From the NCBI RefSeq assembly GCF_007748035.1, contig NZ_CP036278.1, positions 1,178,001 through 1,242,000 on the forward strand: a stretch of 64,000 bases of DNA, read 5' to 3'. Source of the DNA: Aeoliella mucimassa (GTDB taxonomy: Bacteria > Planctomycetota > Planctomycetia > Pirellulales > Lacipirellulaceae). The position numbers and the translations under genes were made by a program. Shown in pieces: positions 17,980-26,396 of the stretch. The stretch's first letter is position 1. Every line of letters starts with the position of its first letter. Under the pieces are notes generated by a model. The model saw only the letters and a program-made list of their open reading frames with translations. It was not told where the DNA came from and did not search any database.

Positions 17980-18633
17980 ATGATGGCGCCCAACGAACCG
18001 CTTAGCACGAGCATCCTGGTGATGATGTACTTCGGCGACGTCGTCTTCGCCGTGAGTGGTGCGTTGACGGCGGCTCGCTTCCGAATGGATTTCTTAGGTT
18101 TCCTGATGGTTGGTACCGTGACCGGCATTGGTGGCGGGACCACCCGCGATCTGCTGCTGGGCCGCACGGTCTGGTGGACTCAAGACCCCACAGAACTACT
18201 GCTGTGTGCCGGAGCATCGTTGGCGACCTACTTTTTCATCAGCCACGACCTCTCGCATCGTAAGGGGATGATCTGGGCCGACGCGTTGGGGCTCTCGGTC
18301 TTCGGTGTCGTGGGCTGCCATGTGGCATTGCAATTCGGCTCGCCTTTCGTGATCGCGGTATTCATGGGCATGGTCACCGCAACCGGTGGTGGAGTCATCC
18401 GCGACGTACTTACGAATACTCAACCCATCATTCTCTGTGGCCAACTCTATGCAACGGCTGCGCTGCTCGGCTCTTTGAGCTACGCCACCCTACGGTACCT
18501 GGCCACTCCGGAGATTCCAGCTGAGGCAATCGCCTGTTTGGCAGCCTTCGCTCTGCGAGCGTTAGCGATTCTGTACGACATCCGTACTGGCCCACCCGGC
18601 GAGTTCATCCGCATTGGTCAACGAGATCCTTGA
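17980..18633 (+). CDS. TRIC-type (UPF0126) cation channel family membrane protein
   Basis: 217 residues with about seven predicted membrane helices. It shows the two duplicated glycine-rich signatures of PF03458: VGTVTGIGGGTTRDLLLGR (residues about 44-62) and GMVTATGGGVIRDVL. Bacterial members form trimeric monovalent-cation channels, and YicG-like proteins were long of unknown function. An ATGATG pair starts the ORF. It lies 86 bases after the predicted 3' exon of the amide hydrolase and may be read from the same message, though no link in function is apparent. Confidence 0.9.
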   Translation: MMAPNEPLSTSILVMMYFGDVVFAVSGALTAARFRMDFLGFLMVGTVTGIGGGTTRDLLLGRTVWWTQDPTELLLCAGASLATYFFISHDLSHRKGMIWADALGLSVFGVVGCHVALQFGSPFVIAVFMGMVTATGGGVIRDVLTNTQPIILCGQLYATAALLGSLSYATLRYLATPEIPAEAIACLAAFALRALAILYDIRTGPPGEFIRIGQRDP

Positions 18634-18854
18634 GGATCCTAGTTCTCTGAGACTACGACTCTCACCACTTACCTTCAGTGAGAAGCTTCGCGCGAGGACC
18701 AATGTGAAGTAAGGAAACTTGTAACCAATCAAATGGTTCTTCGCGTCATCATGGCAGTCTTCGGCAAACTGCTGTTTTCGTCGAGACCGGTCGATGAGAG
18801 GAGTTAGCGCATTATCCCAGTTCAGGACTGGGGATTAGATCCACGGAGGATGAG

Positions 18855-19871
18855 ATGATCAGCAAAACCCTAGCGATTGTATCGGTGCTTGTGTTACTGC
18901 ACGCCCAAGCTCGAGCCGAGACGTTTGGTGATCTCTCGCAGCCGATCGTGACGACGAGCTGGGACAATGCCCCAATCCTACCACCGCACTGTGGTGCAGA
19001 GGTCGATTGCGGGGCTAGCGTTTCGCGGTGTCGTTGTAATCAGTTCGAACTAAGTGGTGGATACCTCTACATGGCGCGGGAGCACAACCGCAATTCAACG
19101 CTAGTGACCTCGGTGAATACCGGGGACGCAGTGCTGGGAATGAGCGACCTGGAGGGCAACTTTGATTCGGGGTTCGAAGTGTGTGGTCGTTGGTCGAACC
19201 TGGAAATTCGATACATGCAGATCTCCAACAACGCCAGCGCCCGAACCTCCGCTAGTGGTGTTTCGCAGATAACCTACCTGGGGGATGACTACTTTAGCGA
19301 TGTTGTGAACTCTTATGAGACCGAACTGCAAAGTGCTGAGATCAATCTACTCAGCAGCAAGCCATCGGACCGCATTCGATTTAGCGGTGGCTTCCGCTAT
19401 CTACAGCTCGACGAAGGGATTGCTGGAAGTTTCCCCGGCTTCAGTGGAGTTCTTTTTACGAACACGAGCAACGACTTGTACGGCCTGCAGCTGGGAGCGG
19501 ATGCCGATCTGTGGACCAGCAAAGACGGTTGCTGCACACTTGCCTGCAATTCAAAAGCAGGCGTGTATTACTCTGATATGAACCTGGATACGTTTCCGAA
19601 TGCCGCTGGTGCTGCAACACTGGGATCCGCAACCGACTCGTCGGAGGGGGGAGCGTTTGTCGGCGAGCTAGGTTTGCTCATGCGGGTACAAGCCACTCGT
19701 CGGCTGAGTTTCGATGCTGGGTACAATTTGCTTTACATCACCAGCGTAGCACTTGCCGGAGACCAACTTCAAAACACCGATATGCAACCCAGCCTAACCG
19801 CGACGACTTCCCTCGACAGCGGCGACGTGTTGTACCACGGCCTGATGACCCGGGCGACGCTTCGCTTCTAG
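18855..19871 (+). CDS. BBP7-like outer-membrane beta-barrel protein
   Basis: 338 residues with GGAGG before ATG 18855 and a signal peptide (residues 1-22, ending ARAE). A Cys-rich N-terminal segment (CGAEVDCGASVSRCRCNQFE) precedes alternating hydrophobic strands ending in Phe (ATLRF). This is the arrangement of the planctomycete BBP7 outer-membrane family. Its function is unknown; it is probably a surface or pore-like protein. Confidence 0.75.
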   Translation: MISKTLAIVSVLVLLHAQARAETFGDLSQPIVTTSWDNAPILPPHCGAEVDCGASVSRCRCNQFELSGGYLYMAREHNRNSTLVTSVNTGDAVLGMSDLEGNFDSGFEVCGRWSNLEIRYMQISNNASARTSASGVSQITYLGDDYFSDVVNSYETELQSAEINLLSSKPSDRIRFSGGFRYLQLDEGIAGSFPGFSGVLFTNTSNDLYGLQLGADADLWTSKDGCCTLACNSKAGVYYSDMNLDTFPNAAGAATLGSATDSSEGGAFVGELGLLMRVQATRRLSFDAGYNLLYITSVALAGDQLQNTDMQPSLTATTSLDSGDVLYHGLMTRATLRF

Positions 19872-19926
19872 AGGCGGCAATTCAAAGCCAAACCTACTCT
19901 ATCAATCCTTCCGGCGTCCGAAGCAG

Positions 19927-20823
19927 CTAATTCACACAGACTTCGTCCAGCGAGTCTGCACCGACTGCGAGCATCAGCAAGCGATCAAACCCTAAGGCGA
20001 CGCCTGAGCAGGGGGGGAGACCGGGGGTGGTCATGTCGCTCAGGAGTCTTTCGGGAAGCGGTAAACGCGGGCGGCCATCGCTTTCGCGCACAGCGTTGGC
20101 CTCGGTGAGTCGACGTCGCAGTTCGACAGGGGCGGTCAGTTCGTGATAGCCGTTGGCCAGTTCGATGCCACGATAGTAGAGTTCGAATCGCTCGGCGACT
20201 TCCTGCCCCTGGTCATCGAGCGTGGTCGACGCCAAGGCCGACTGGCTGGCCGGATAGTGGTAGAGCAATTCTGGAGTCTTCTCTCCCATACGAGGTTCGA
20301 CGAACTTGGCTAGCACGTAATTCAGCAGTTCGTCGCGATCGTTGCAGTCGAAGTTGGGGGCGAAGAGCTTCAGTTCATCGATGCTAACCGTGTGAGGATC
20401 GACTTTCACTCCCGAGCACCTAAAGGCGTCGCGATAGCTTATGCTCTTGGCTGGCGATGTTTGCAGGGTGTGTTGTATCAGCTCGTCGAGTAAGAACATG
20501 CCTGCTTGCATAGTATGCCCTGGGCGATACCACTCGATCATCGTGAACTCAGGGCGATGCAATCGGCCTCGTTCGCCGCGGCGAAAGCAGGTGGCGATCT
20601 CGAAAATCGGTCCGCTCCCTGCGCACAGAAGTCGCTTCATATGCATTTCAGGCGACGCTTGCAGGTATCCCAGGTCGTCGACCTGATAGGGGTCGATATG
20701 CGCTTCGGGAATGATCTCGCGATCGACTCTCGGAGTCGTGACCTCGGAAAAGCCACGGTTCGTGAAGAATAGTCGTATGGTCGCGAGCAGTTCGCTGCGT
20801 GCTTTTACGATATTGCGTTTCAA
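19927..20823 (-). CDS. epmA: EF-P lysine ligase EpmA (PoxA/GenX), class II aminoacyl-tRNA-synthetase paralogue
   Basis: About 298 residues. I choose the TTG at 20823, which overlaps the TGA of the M48 gene (TTGA) and yields MKRNIVKARSELLATIRLFF. The longer frame overlapping M48 has no family resemblance before this point. Class II motifs are present: motif 2 in FEIATCFRRGERGRLHRPEF and motif 3 near GVALGFDRLLML. The anticodon-binding domain of LysS is absent, as in EpmA. It attaches (R)-beta-lysine to the EF-P lysine. efp lies three genes upstream on the same strand and epmB is divergent from it, which strongly supports the assignment. Confidence 0.93.
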   Translation of the reverse strand: MKRNIVKARSELLATIRLFFTNRGFSEVTTPRVDREIIPEAHIDPYQVDDLGYLQASPEMHMKRLLCAGSGPIFEIATCFRRGERGRLHRPEFTMIEWYRPGHTMQAGMFLLDELIQHTLQTSPAKSISYRDAFRCSGVKVDPHTVSIDELKLFAPNFDCNDRDELLNYVLAKFVEPRMGEKTPELLYHYPASQSALASTTLDDQGQEVAERFELYYRGIELANGYHELTAPVELRRRLTEANAVRESDGRPRLPLPERLLSDMTTPGLPPCSGVALGFDRLLMLAVGADSLDEVCVN

Positions 20824-22811
20824 GAGCGGTGTCCCCGAAACAAGGCCGACGCCTCGACATCTTGCCCCGCAATGAGCGGCGGTACCGGGCAGTCGAGCAA
20901 GTCGGCAATGCCGCGAATCAACTCGGCTTCTTCGAGCTTCACCTCTCCGTCGGCACAAACCACTTCGGCACAAGCATCGAGCAATTGCCCACGAAGTTTG
21001 GCCGTGCATCGCGAGAGTTTATCGAGTGTCTCTGGCAATTGAGCTAGGCTGCACTCTTCCCGCGGAAGGCAACGCAGTTCGAGCTTTGGGAGTAATGGAG
21101 CTGCGGCAGCAAACGCCCGCTCGGCGTTCGCTGGGTTGTGCCCCACGTGGGCCATGGTAGAGAGTAGCATTGAGCACTCTGGGCCAAGCCGCTGCAGCCC
21201 GTAATACAAAGTGACCACGTTACGTTGCTTGGTGTATTGCGGCTCGAGATGACGTGCGACAATTCGCCCCAGCGTCCACTCGAACAATCCCAGATTGCCA
21301 TCGGCCACGATCAATGCGTGCAGGCATGCGGAGAAGTCCTGGAACTGGCCCGCTGACATCATCCGTAGCGCGGGCATCGACAAGTCGACCAGAGGCAACC
21401 TCGCTCGTGGATCGATCCTGGCAATCAGGTTTTGCAGTTTGCTCGCTTCGCGGAGCACGCCATGATCGGCCTTCTCCCGCAGGGCAGCGACTTGCTTTTG
21501 GCGTACCTCCTTGCGACTGTCGAGCAGCAAGCAGTAGATGACTGCTCGGGCACCGTATGTTTCGCGGGCGGCTGCGCGTACTTCTTCGGGAAGCGACTCG
21601 ATAAGCTTGGCCGCGTACTCGCGATGCACTTCCTGAGGATCGCCCACTTGGTTGACCGCCTCGGTGAGTAACGCCAGGTCGAGCCCGCGAAGTGTCGAGC
21701 CGGCGTCGCTGGTCGCTGTCGACGCAGCGCCCATGAATCCGGCCGCACCGGAAGTGTCGACTGAGTGGACGGTCTGCGACTGAGGCTTGGGGAACTTCCC
21801 ATTCCAGTTGGGCTCGATGGCCAGAATCCGCTTGTTGAGCGGTGGGTGTGTGGCCATCAACCCGGTAAGGCCTTCCCAAACGCCTTGGGCGAAGAACATA
21901 TGGCTGGCTTCGACCGCGGCGGGCGTTTTGAGTTTCGAGCCGGAAAGCGTGGCTCCGATTTGCTTGAGCGCGCCAGCAATGCCGCTTGGATTGCGAGTGA
22001 ATTGTACCGCCGAGGCGTCGGCTAAGTATTCGCGTTGCCGCGAGACGGCCGCTTTGATGAGCCCGCCGAGAAAGGTGCCGACGTAGCCCAGCACAAACAG
22101 TGTGACTCCGATGCCCAGCAGAACCAGGGCGGTTTGTCCACGATCGCGGTTCCGCCCGCCGCTCGAATAAGCCATGGAGCGGAGCACCAGTTGACCCAAC
22201 AAGCCGAGTAACAAGATGCCATGCAGGATGCCGATCAGGCGGATGCTCATCCGCATATCGCCGTTGAGGATGTGGCTGAACTCGTGAGCAATCACGCCCT
22301 GTAGTTGCTCGCGGTTGAGCTGATCGACCGCTCCACGGGTGACCCCCAGCACGGCATCACCCGTCGCATAGCCAGCGGCAAAAGCGTTGATGCCGGCTTC
22401 GTCGAGCAGATAGACCGGCGGCACCGGCACGCCCGAGGCGATCGCCATTTCTTCCACCACATTTAGTAAACGTCGTTCCCCAAGATCCGTGGAATCGGGA
22501 CGCAGCAGCTTGCCACCGAGGTGTTCGGCGACCGTGGCCCCACCGCCGGCGCGAAGTTCGGTGACTTTGTAAAGTGTTCCACCGAGCACGAGTGCGAGCG
22601 CCCCGACCGACGTGTACGTGGGAAGCATGTACGAAGTGGTCGGCGACTGGTTATAGATGGCCGAGCGATACTCGCTTTGGTAGCTAACCGCCAGCAGCGT
22701 GACGATGAACGTGCAGGCAACAATCGCGAAGGTTGCCAGCAGAAACATGCTGACTAGCCATGCGGTGTTCTGGCGAGCCTTGCTTTGCCGCTCGAAAAAA
22801 TCTGTAGCCAT
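20820..22811 (-). CDS. M48 (HtpX-like) membrane zinc metalloprotease with C-terminal TerB-like part
   Basis: 663 residues. Two N-terminal membrane helices (about 18-42 and 65-82) precede the protease core with HEFSH at 176-180, more helices near 190-250, and the downstream Glu in REYLADASAVQF. The C-terminal 250 residues are extra compared with HtpX and look helical. They include ADGNLGLFEWTLGRIVARH and CADGEVKLEEAELIRGIADL, which resemble TerB-type helices. It lies 36 bases after lemA and overlaps epmA by four bases. M48-LemA pairing is common and suggests envelope protein quality control. The link with EF-P modification is positional. Confidence 0.92.
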   Translation of the reverse strand: MATDFFERQSKARQNTAWLVSMFLLATFAIVACTFIVTLLAVSYQSEYRSAIYNQSPTTSYMLPTYTSVGALALVLGGTLYKVTELRAGGGATVAEHLGGKLLRPDSTDLGERRLLNVVEEMAIASGVPVPPVYLLDEAGINAFAAGYATGDAVLGVTRGAVDQLNREQLQGVIAHEFSHILNGDMRMSIRLIGILHGILLLGLLGQLVLRSMAYSSGGRNRDRGQTALVLLGIGVTLFVLGYVGTFLGGLIKAAVSRQREYLADASAVQFTRNPSGIAGALKQIGATLSGSKLKTPAAVEASHMFFAQGVWEGLTGLMATHPPLNKRILAIEPNWNGKFPKPQSQTVHSVDTSGAAGFMGAASTATSDAGSTLRGLDLALLTEAVNQVGDPQEVHREYAAKLIESLPEEVRAAARETYGARAVIYCLLLDSRKEVRQKQVAALREKADHGVLREASKLQNLIARIDPRARLPLVDLSMPALRMMSAGQFQDFSACLHALIVADGNLGLFEWTLGRIVARHLEPQYTKQRNVVTLYYGLQRLGPECSMLLSTMAHVGHNPANAERAFAAAAPLLPKLELRCLPREECSLAQLPETLDKLSRCTAKLRGQLLDACAEVVCADGEVKLEEAELIRGIADLLDCPVPPLIAGQDVEASALFRGHRS

Positions 22812-22847
22812 GGGGCACCAACACTAGAGGCGAATTGCGCCTTGGCA

Positions 22848-23462
22848 CTAGTTGAACGAGACCTTGGGGGCTTCGGCAATCGCGGCCGAGTCGAACTGCA
22901 GCAGCATTGCGTTCTCGGTATGCCCCAGCAAGTTGGCGAACACGATCGGGGGAAACGACTCGCGGTAGGTGTTGTACGCGGTGACCGAATCGTTGTAGTG
23001 CTGGCGGGCGAAGCTCACTTTGTTTTCGGTGGAGGTGAGTTCCTCGGTGAGCTGCATCATGTTCTGGTTCGCCTTGAGATCGGGGTAGGCCTCGGCCACG
23101 GCAAACAATCGTCCGAGCACACCGGTCAAGCCTTTTTCGGCAGTGGCCAGGCCCTGCATTGCCTCGGCGGCTCCGGGATGCGCCGCAGCAGCCTTCAGGC
23201 TGCCCACCGCTTGGTTACGGGCGGCGATGACCGCTTCGAGGGTCTCCCGCTCGTGCGACATGTACCCTTTTACGGTCTCGACCAGATTCGGAATCAGGTC
23301 GTACCGGCGTTGCAGCTGGACTTCGATCTGCGAGAACGCATTCTCGTAGCGATTTTCTAATGATACCAGTTTGTTGTAGACGCCGACGCCGATCATGAAG
23401 ATCACGGCCGCGATGACAACAACTGCGACGATACCGACAACGGCAATCAGCCAAAGTTCCAT
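22848..23462 (-). CDS. lemA: LemA family membrane protein
   Basis: About 204 residues from ATG 23462, which has GAAGG 6-7 bases upstream. A GTG nine bases earlier is possible. One N-terminal membrane helix (about residues 3-28) is followed by the LemA helical bundle, with YNKLVSLENRYENAFSQIEV and RRYDLIPNLVETVKGY, then DLKANQNMMQLTEELTSTEN. It has an outside-facing coiled-coil-like domain of unknown biochemical role. It is directly followed by an M48 protease, a recurring partner. Confidence 0.93.
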   Translation of the reverse strand: MELWLIAVVGIVAVVVIAAVIFMIGVGVYNKLVSLENRYENAFSQIEVQLQRRYDLIPNLVETVKGYMSHERETLEAVIAARNQAVGSLKAAAAHPGAAEAMQGLATAEKGLTGVLGRLFAVAEAYPDLKANQNMMQLTEELTSTENKVSFARQHYNDSVTAYNTYRESFPPIVFANLLGHTENAMLLQFDSAAIAEAPKVSFN

Positions 23463-23620
23463 GGAACGCACCTTCGGAAGTGGAGAGGCTAAAGCAGGTT
23501 ACAAGTCGTATTCGCTGGCCAACGACGAATCTTGGCCGGCGGTTTTCGCTGTTCTTCGCTACCCACTCAGCAGGTGCACCCAGGGGGCCGCTGGTGAGTT
23601 GCCGTCCACCTGAAAGTACG

Positions 23621-24199
23621 CTACTCGGGGGCGTTCGTACGTTCGATGTACTCGGCAGTGCGGGTATCAACACGCAGCCAGTCGCCGGTGTTGATGAACG
23701 CAGGGGCCAGGATCTCGGCACCGGTCTCCAGTTTCACAGGCTTCTGCACGTTGGTCGCCGTGTTGCCCTTGGCGGCCGGTTCGGCGTATTCCACCTGCAG
23801 CACCACGTGGTTGGGGGGAGTCACGGCAATCGGCTGATCGTTGAAGGTCATCAACTGGCAGTCGAGGCCTTCCTTGAGGAACTTCGCGTAGTCGCCTACT
23901 TGTTCTTCGGTAAGCTCGTATTGCTCATAGTCCATGTTGTTCATGAACACAAAGCCATCCGCCTGGCGGTACAGATACTGAGCGGTAAACTCGGTGACGT
24001 CGGCCGCTTCGAGGGTCTGGCCGGCACGGTAAGTGCGGTCGACCACGGTGTTACGAAGCAAGTTCTTGAGCTTGCACTCGTACAAGGCAGTTCCCTTGCC
24101 GGGCTTGCGGAAATTCATCTCGACCATCAGGTAGGGGATACCGTCGATCTGAATCTTGAGGCCTTTGCGAAAGTCGCTGGTGTTGTAGGTGCTAGGCAC
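23621..24199 (-). CDS. efp: Translation elongation factor P
   Basis: 192 residues, full length, with three beta-barrel domains. The modified loop is FRKPGKGTALYE with the target lysine at position 35 counting Met (34 in the usual numbering). EF-P relieves ribosome stalling at polyproline stretches. Here Lys34 is the expected acceptor for beta-lysine, because epmA and epmB lie in the same locus. It is divergent from epmB, with about 220 bases between their start regions. Confidence 0.97.
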   Translation of the reverse strand: MPSTYNTSDFRKGLKIQIDGIPYLMVEMNFRKPGKGTALYECKLKNLLRNTVVDRTYRAGQTLEAADVTEFTAQYLYRQADGFVFMNNMDYEQYELTEEQVGDYAKFLKEGLDCQLMTFNDQPIAVTPPNHVVLQVEYAEPAAKGNTATNVQKPVKLETGAEILAPAFINTGDWLRVDTRTAEYIERTNAPE

Positions 24200-24423
24200 G
24201 GTCTTGTTCCGTTTTCAAGTAAGCCAAGTTTTGTGTAGTCTATCTATTTAGCCGACTAGCTACACCCAGGCGGCCTCAACACAGATTTCTCACCCCCGCA
24301 TCCGAGCCCCACATTCTAACCACCGATCGCCAACTTGTCGTCCCCACTCCGCCCGATCCACAGCCAGAAGCGTGGCGAGAATCGCTGCGCAACGCGGTTC
24401 GCACCCCCCGCGAATTATGCGAA

Positions 24424-25329
24424 ATGTTGAGTTTGCCGCTGGAAATTGCTGCGGATGCCGGCGATTTTGCCATGCTGGTGCCCCGCAGCTACGTCCGCCG
24501 CATGCAACCCGGCAATCCGGCGGATCCGCTGCTCCGCCAGGTGCTACCGGTGGCCGCCGAGCACCAGCCGGCCGATGGATTCGTGGCCGACCCCGTCGGC
24601 GACCTGGCCGCCACCCGCGGGCCGGGGCTGCTGCACAAATACCATGGGCGGGTGCTGCTCGTGCTGACCGGTGCCTGTGCGGTGAATTGTCGCTATTGCT
24701 TCCGTCGCCATTATCCGTACGCGACCGCCACGGCCACGCTGCGGCAGTTGCAGCCAGTGCTCGACCAAGTTGCCGCCGACGAGTCGGTCGACGAAGTACT
24801 GCTATCCGGCGGTGACCCCCTGATGTTGGGGGACGATCTGCTGGCCGACCTAGTGGGCCGGCTCGAGGACATCCCTCACCTCCGGCGGTTACGCATCCAC
24901 ACCCGCTTGCCGATCGTGCTGCCCGAGCGAGTGACCAGCGAGCTTGCCGAGCTACTCGGGCGTAGTCGGCTGCAGCCGGTGGTCGTGGTGCATGCGAACC
25001 ACGCGAACGAACTCGACCATCAGGTCGCCGAGGCACTTCGACAGTTGAGTACAGCAGGGGCCATGCTGCTGAATCAGGCGGTGCTGCTCCGCGGAGTGAA
25101 CGACAACCTGCCGGCCCTGCGGGCACTCAGCGAGCGACTGCTCGATCTGAAGGTGATGCCGTATTACCTGCATCAACTCGATCGCGTGGCCGGCGCGGCC
25201 CACTTCGAGGTGCCAGTGGAACGCGGGCTCGAACTCATTCGCCAACTCCGGGCCGAGCTACCTGGTTACGCGGTGCCGAGGTACGTGCAGGAGATCGCCG
25301 GCGAACCGAACAAGCGAGTGCTGGCATGA
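24424..25329 (+). CDS. epmB: EF-P lysine 2,3-aminomutase EpmB (radical SAM, KamA family)
   Basis: At least 301 residues from ATG 24424. It makes (R)-beta-lysine for EF-P. The radical SAM cluster is CAVNCRYCF, after the family motif GPGLLHKYHGRVLLVLTG. SGGDPLML and MPYYLHQLDRVAGAAHFEVP follow as in KamA/EpmB. Homologous-looking sequence (EAWRESLRNAVRTPRELCEM) continues upstream of the first ATG in the same frame. The true start is therefore probably near 24313, where only ATT or other rare codons occur. The gene overlaps the RlmN-like gene by four bases (ATGA). Confidence 0.93.
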   Translation: MLSLPLEIAADAGDFAMLVPRSYVRRMQPGNPADPLLRQVLPVAAEHQPADGFVADPVGDLAATRGPGLLHKYHGRVLLVLTGACAVNCRYCFRRHYPYATATATLRQLQPVLDQVAADESVDEVLLSGGDPLMLGDDLLADLVGRLEDIPHLRRLRIHTRLPIVLPERVTSELAELLGRSRLQPVVVVHANHANELDHQVAEALRQLSTAGAMLLNQAVLLRGVNDNLPALRALSERLLDLKVMPYYLHQLDRVAGAAHFEVPVERGLELIRQLRAELPGYAVPRYVQEIAGEPNKRVLA

Positions 25330-26396
25330 GTGAGCAGATTTCCATTTACGATACGCCCAGCATCGACGCTTTGCGGAGCCGGCTGGCGATCGATCCGCAC
25401 CGTGTGCATCGAGTGCGTACGCTCTTTATGAAGAAGTTTGCTGGGCAACAGCGAGCGATCGAAGAACTGCCAGTCGAAGCCCGCGATACGTTCACTGAAC
25501 AGGTGGGCTTTCACCCGCTTCAACTCGACGTGCGGCTCGACTCCGAAACCGACGGAGCCACCAAGTTGGTGTTTGCCACCGCCATGGGTAAGCGGATTGA
25601 GTCGGTGCTGCTGCGAGCTGGCACGGGACGAACAGCGTTATGTATCTCGAGCCAGGTCGGTTGCGCGGCGAACTGCGACTTCTGCGCTACGGGTAAAATG
25701 GGCTTCTTCGCCAACCTGTCGGTGGCCGAGATGCTCGACCAGGTGGTGCAGGCCAACGAGCAGATTGCCGACGAAGGTCGCACGGTTCGCAACATCGTGC
25801 TGATGGGTATGGGCGAGCCGTTCCACAACGAGTCGAACGTGTACGAGATGCTCGATCTCTTGATCGACGGCAAGTACTTCAATCACCCTGCGAATCGTGT
25901 GCTGATCTCCACGGTCGGCATCACCGACGCGATGCTTCGTTGCGGCCGTCGCTATCCGAAGGTCAATCTGGCCCTCAGTCTGCACTCGGTGCGGCAAACG
26001 GTTCGCGAACAATTGATTCCCCTCGCCCGCAAGTTTCCGCTTGACGAACTCCGTCGTACGCTGGTGGAGTTGAATGCGCTACAGCCATCGACGGTGATGA
26101 TCGAGTATCTAATGCTGGCCGGAGTGAATGATTCGCCGGAGGATGCCGCGGAACTCATTGACTGGCTTGCCGACCTTCGGGTGCATGTGAACCTGATTCC
26201 CTACAACCCGATCGAAGCTGCCCCGCAACTGCTCGGCTCAAGCCGCGCAGTACGCGACTCGTTTGCTGGCCAACTAAAATCTGCTGGGCTCACGACAACC
26301 ATCCGCTACTCGATGGGGGCCGACATCGAAGCCGCCTGCGGCCAGCTGGTGCAGAAGATGGAACGCAAGCGACGGGCCATCACATCCCAAGAGTAA
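25326..26396 (+). CDS. rlmN: RlmN/Cfr-family radical SAM RNA methyltransferase
   Basis: 356 residues. The cluster motif is CAANCDFCATGKMGF, after TALCISSQVGC. GMGEPFHN, STVGIT, LALSLH and IEYLMLAGVND follow in the usual order. The methyl-carrying C-terminal Cys is in DIEAACGQL. The family methylates C2 of A2503 in 23S rRNA and, in RlmN, A37 of some tRNAs. It shares an operon with epmB, linking two radical SAM enzymes that act on translation. Its stop lies inside the 3' end of the convergent PEP-CTERM gene. Assignment to RlmN rather than a diverged Cfr-like enzyme is likely but not certain. Confidence 0.88.
   Translation: MSEQISIYDTPSIDALRSRLAIDPHRVHRVRTLFMKKFAGQQRAIEELPVEARDTFTEQVGFHPLQLDVRLDSETDGATKLVFATAMGKRIESVLLRAGTGRTALCISSQVGCAANCDFCATGKMGFFANLSVAEMLDQVVQANEQIADEGRTVRNIVLMGMGEPFHNESNVYEMLDLLIDGKYFNHPANRVLISTVGITDAMLRCGRRYPKVNLALSLHSVRQTVREQLIPLARKFPLDELRRTLVELNALQPSTVMIEYLMLAGVNDSPEDAAELIDWLADLRVHVNLIPYNPIEAAPQLLGSSRAVRDSFAGQLKSAGLTTTIRYSMGADIEAACGQLVQKMERKRRAITSQE

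Noticed and set aside
19927-21009. Longer epmA start at 21009
   Set aside because: The added 62 residues overlap the M48 coding region out of frame and are Arg/Cys-rich without homology.
24290-25126. Minus-strand frame opposite epmB
   Set aside because: Arg/Pro/Ala-rich, no family features; it mirrors the GC-rich epmB sequence.
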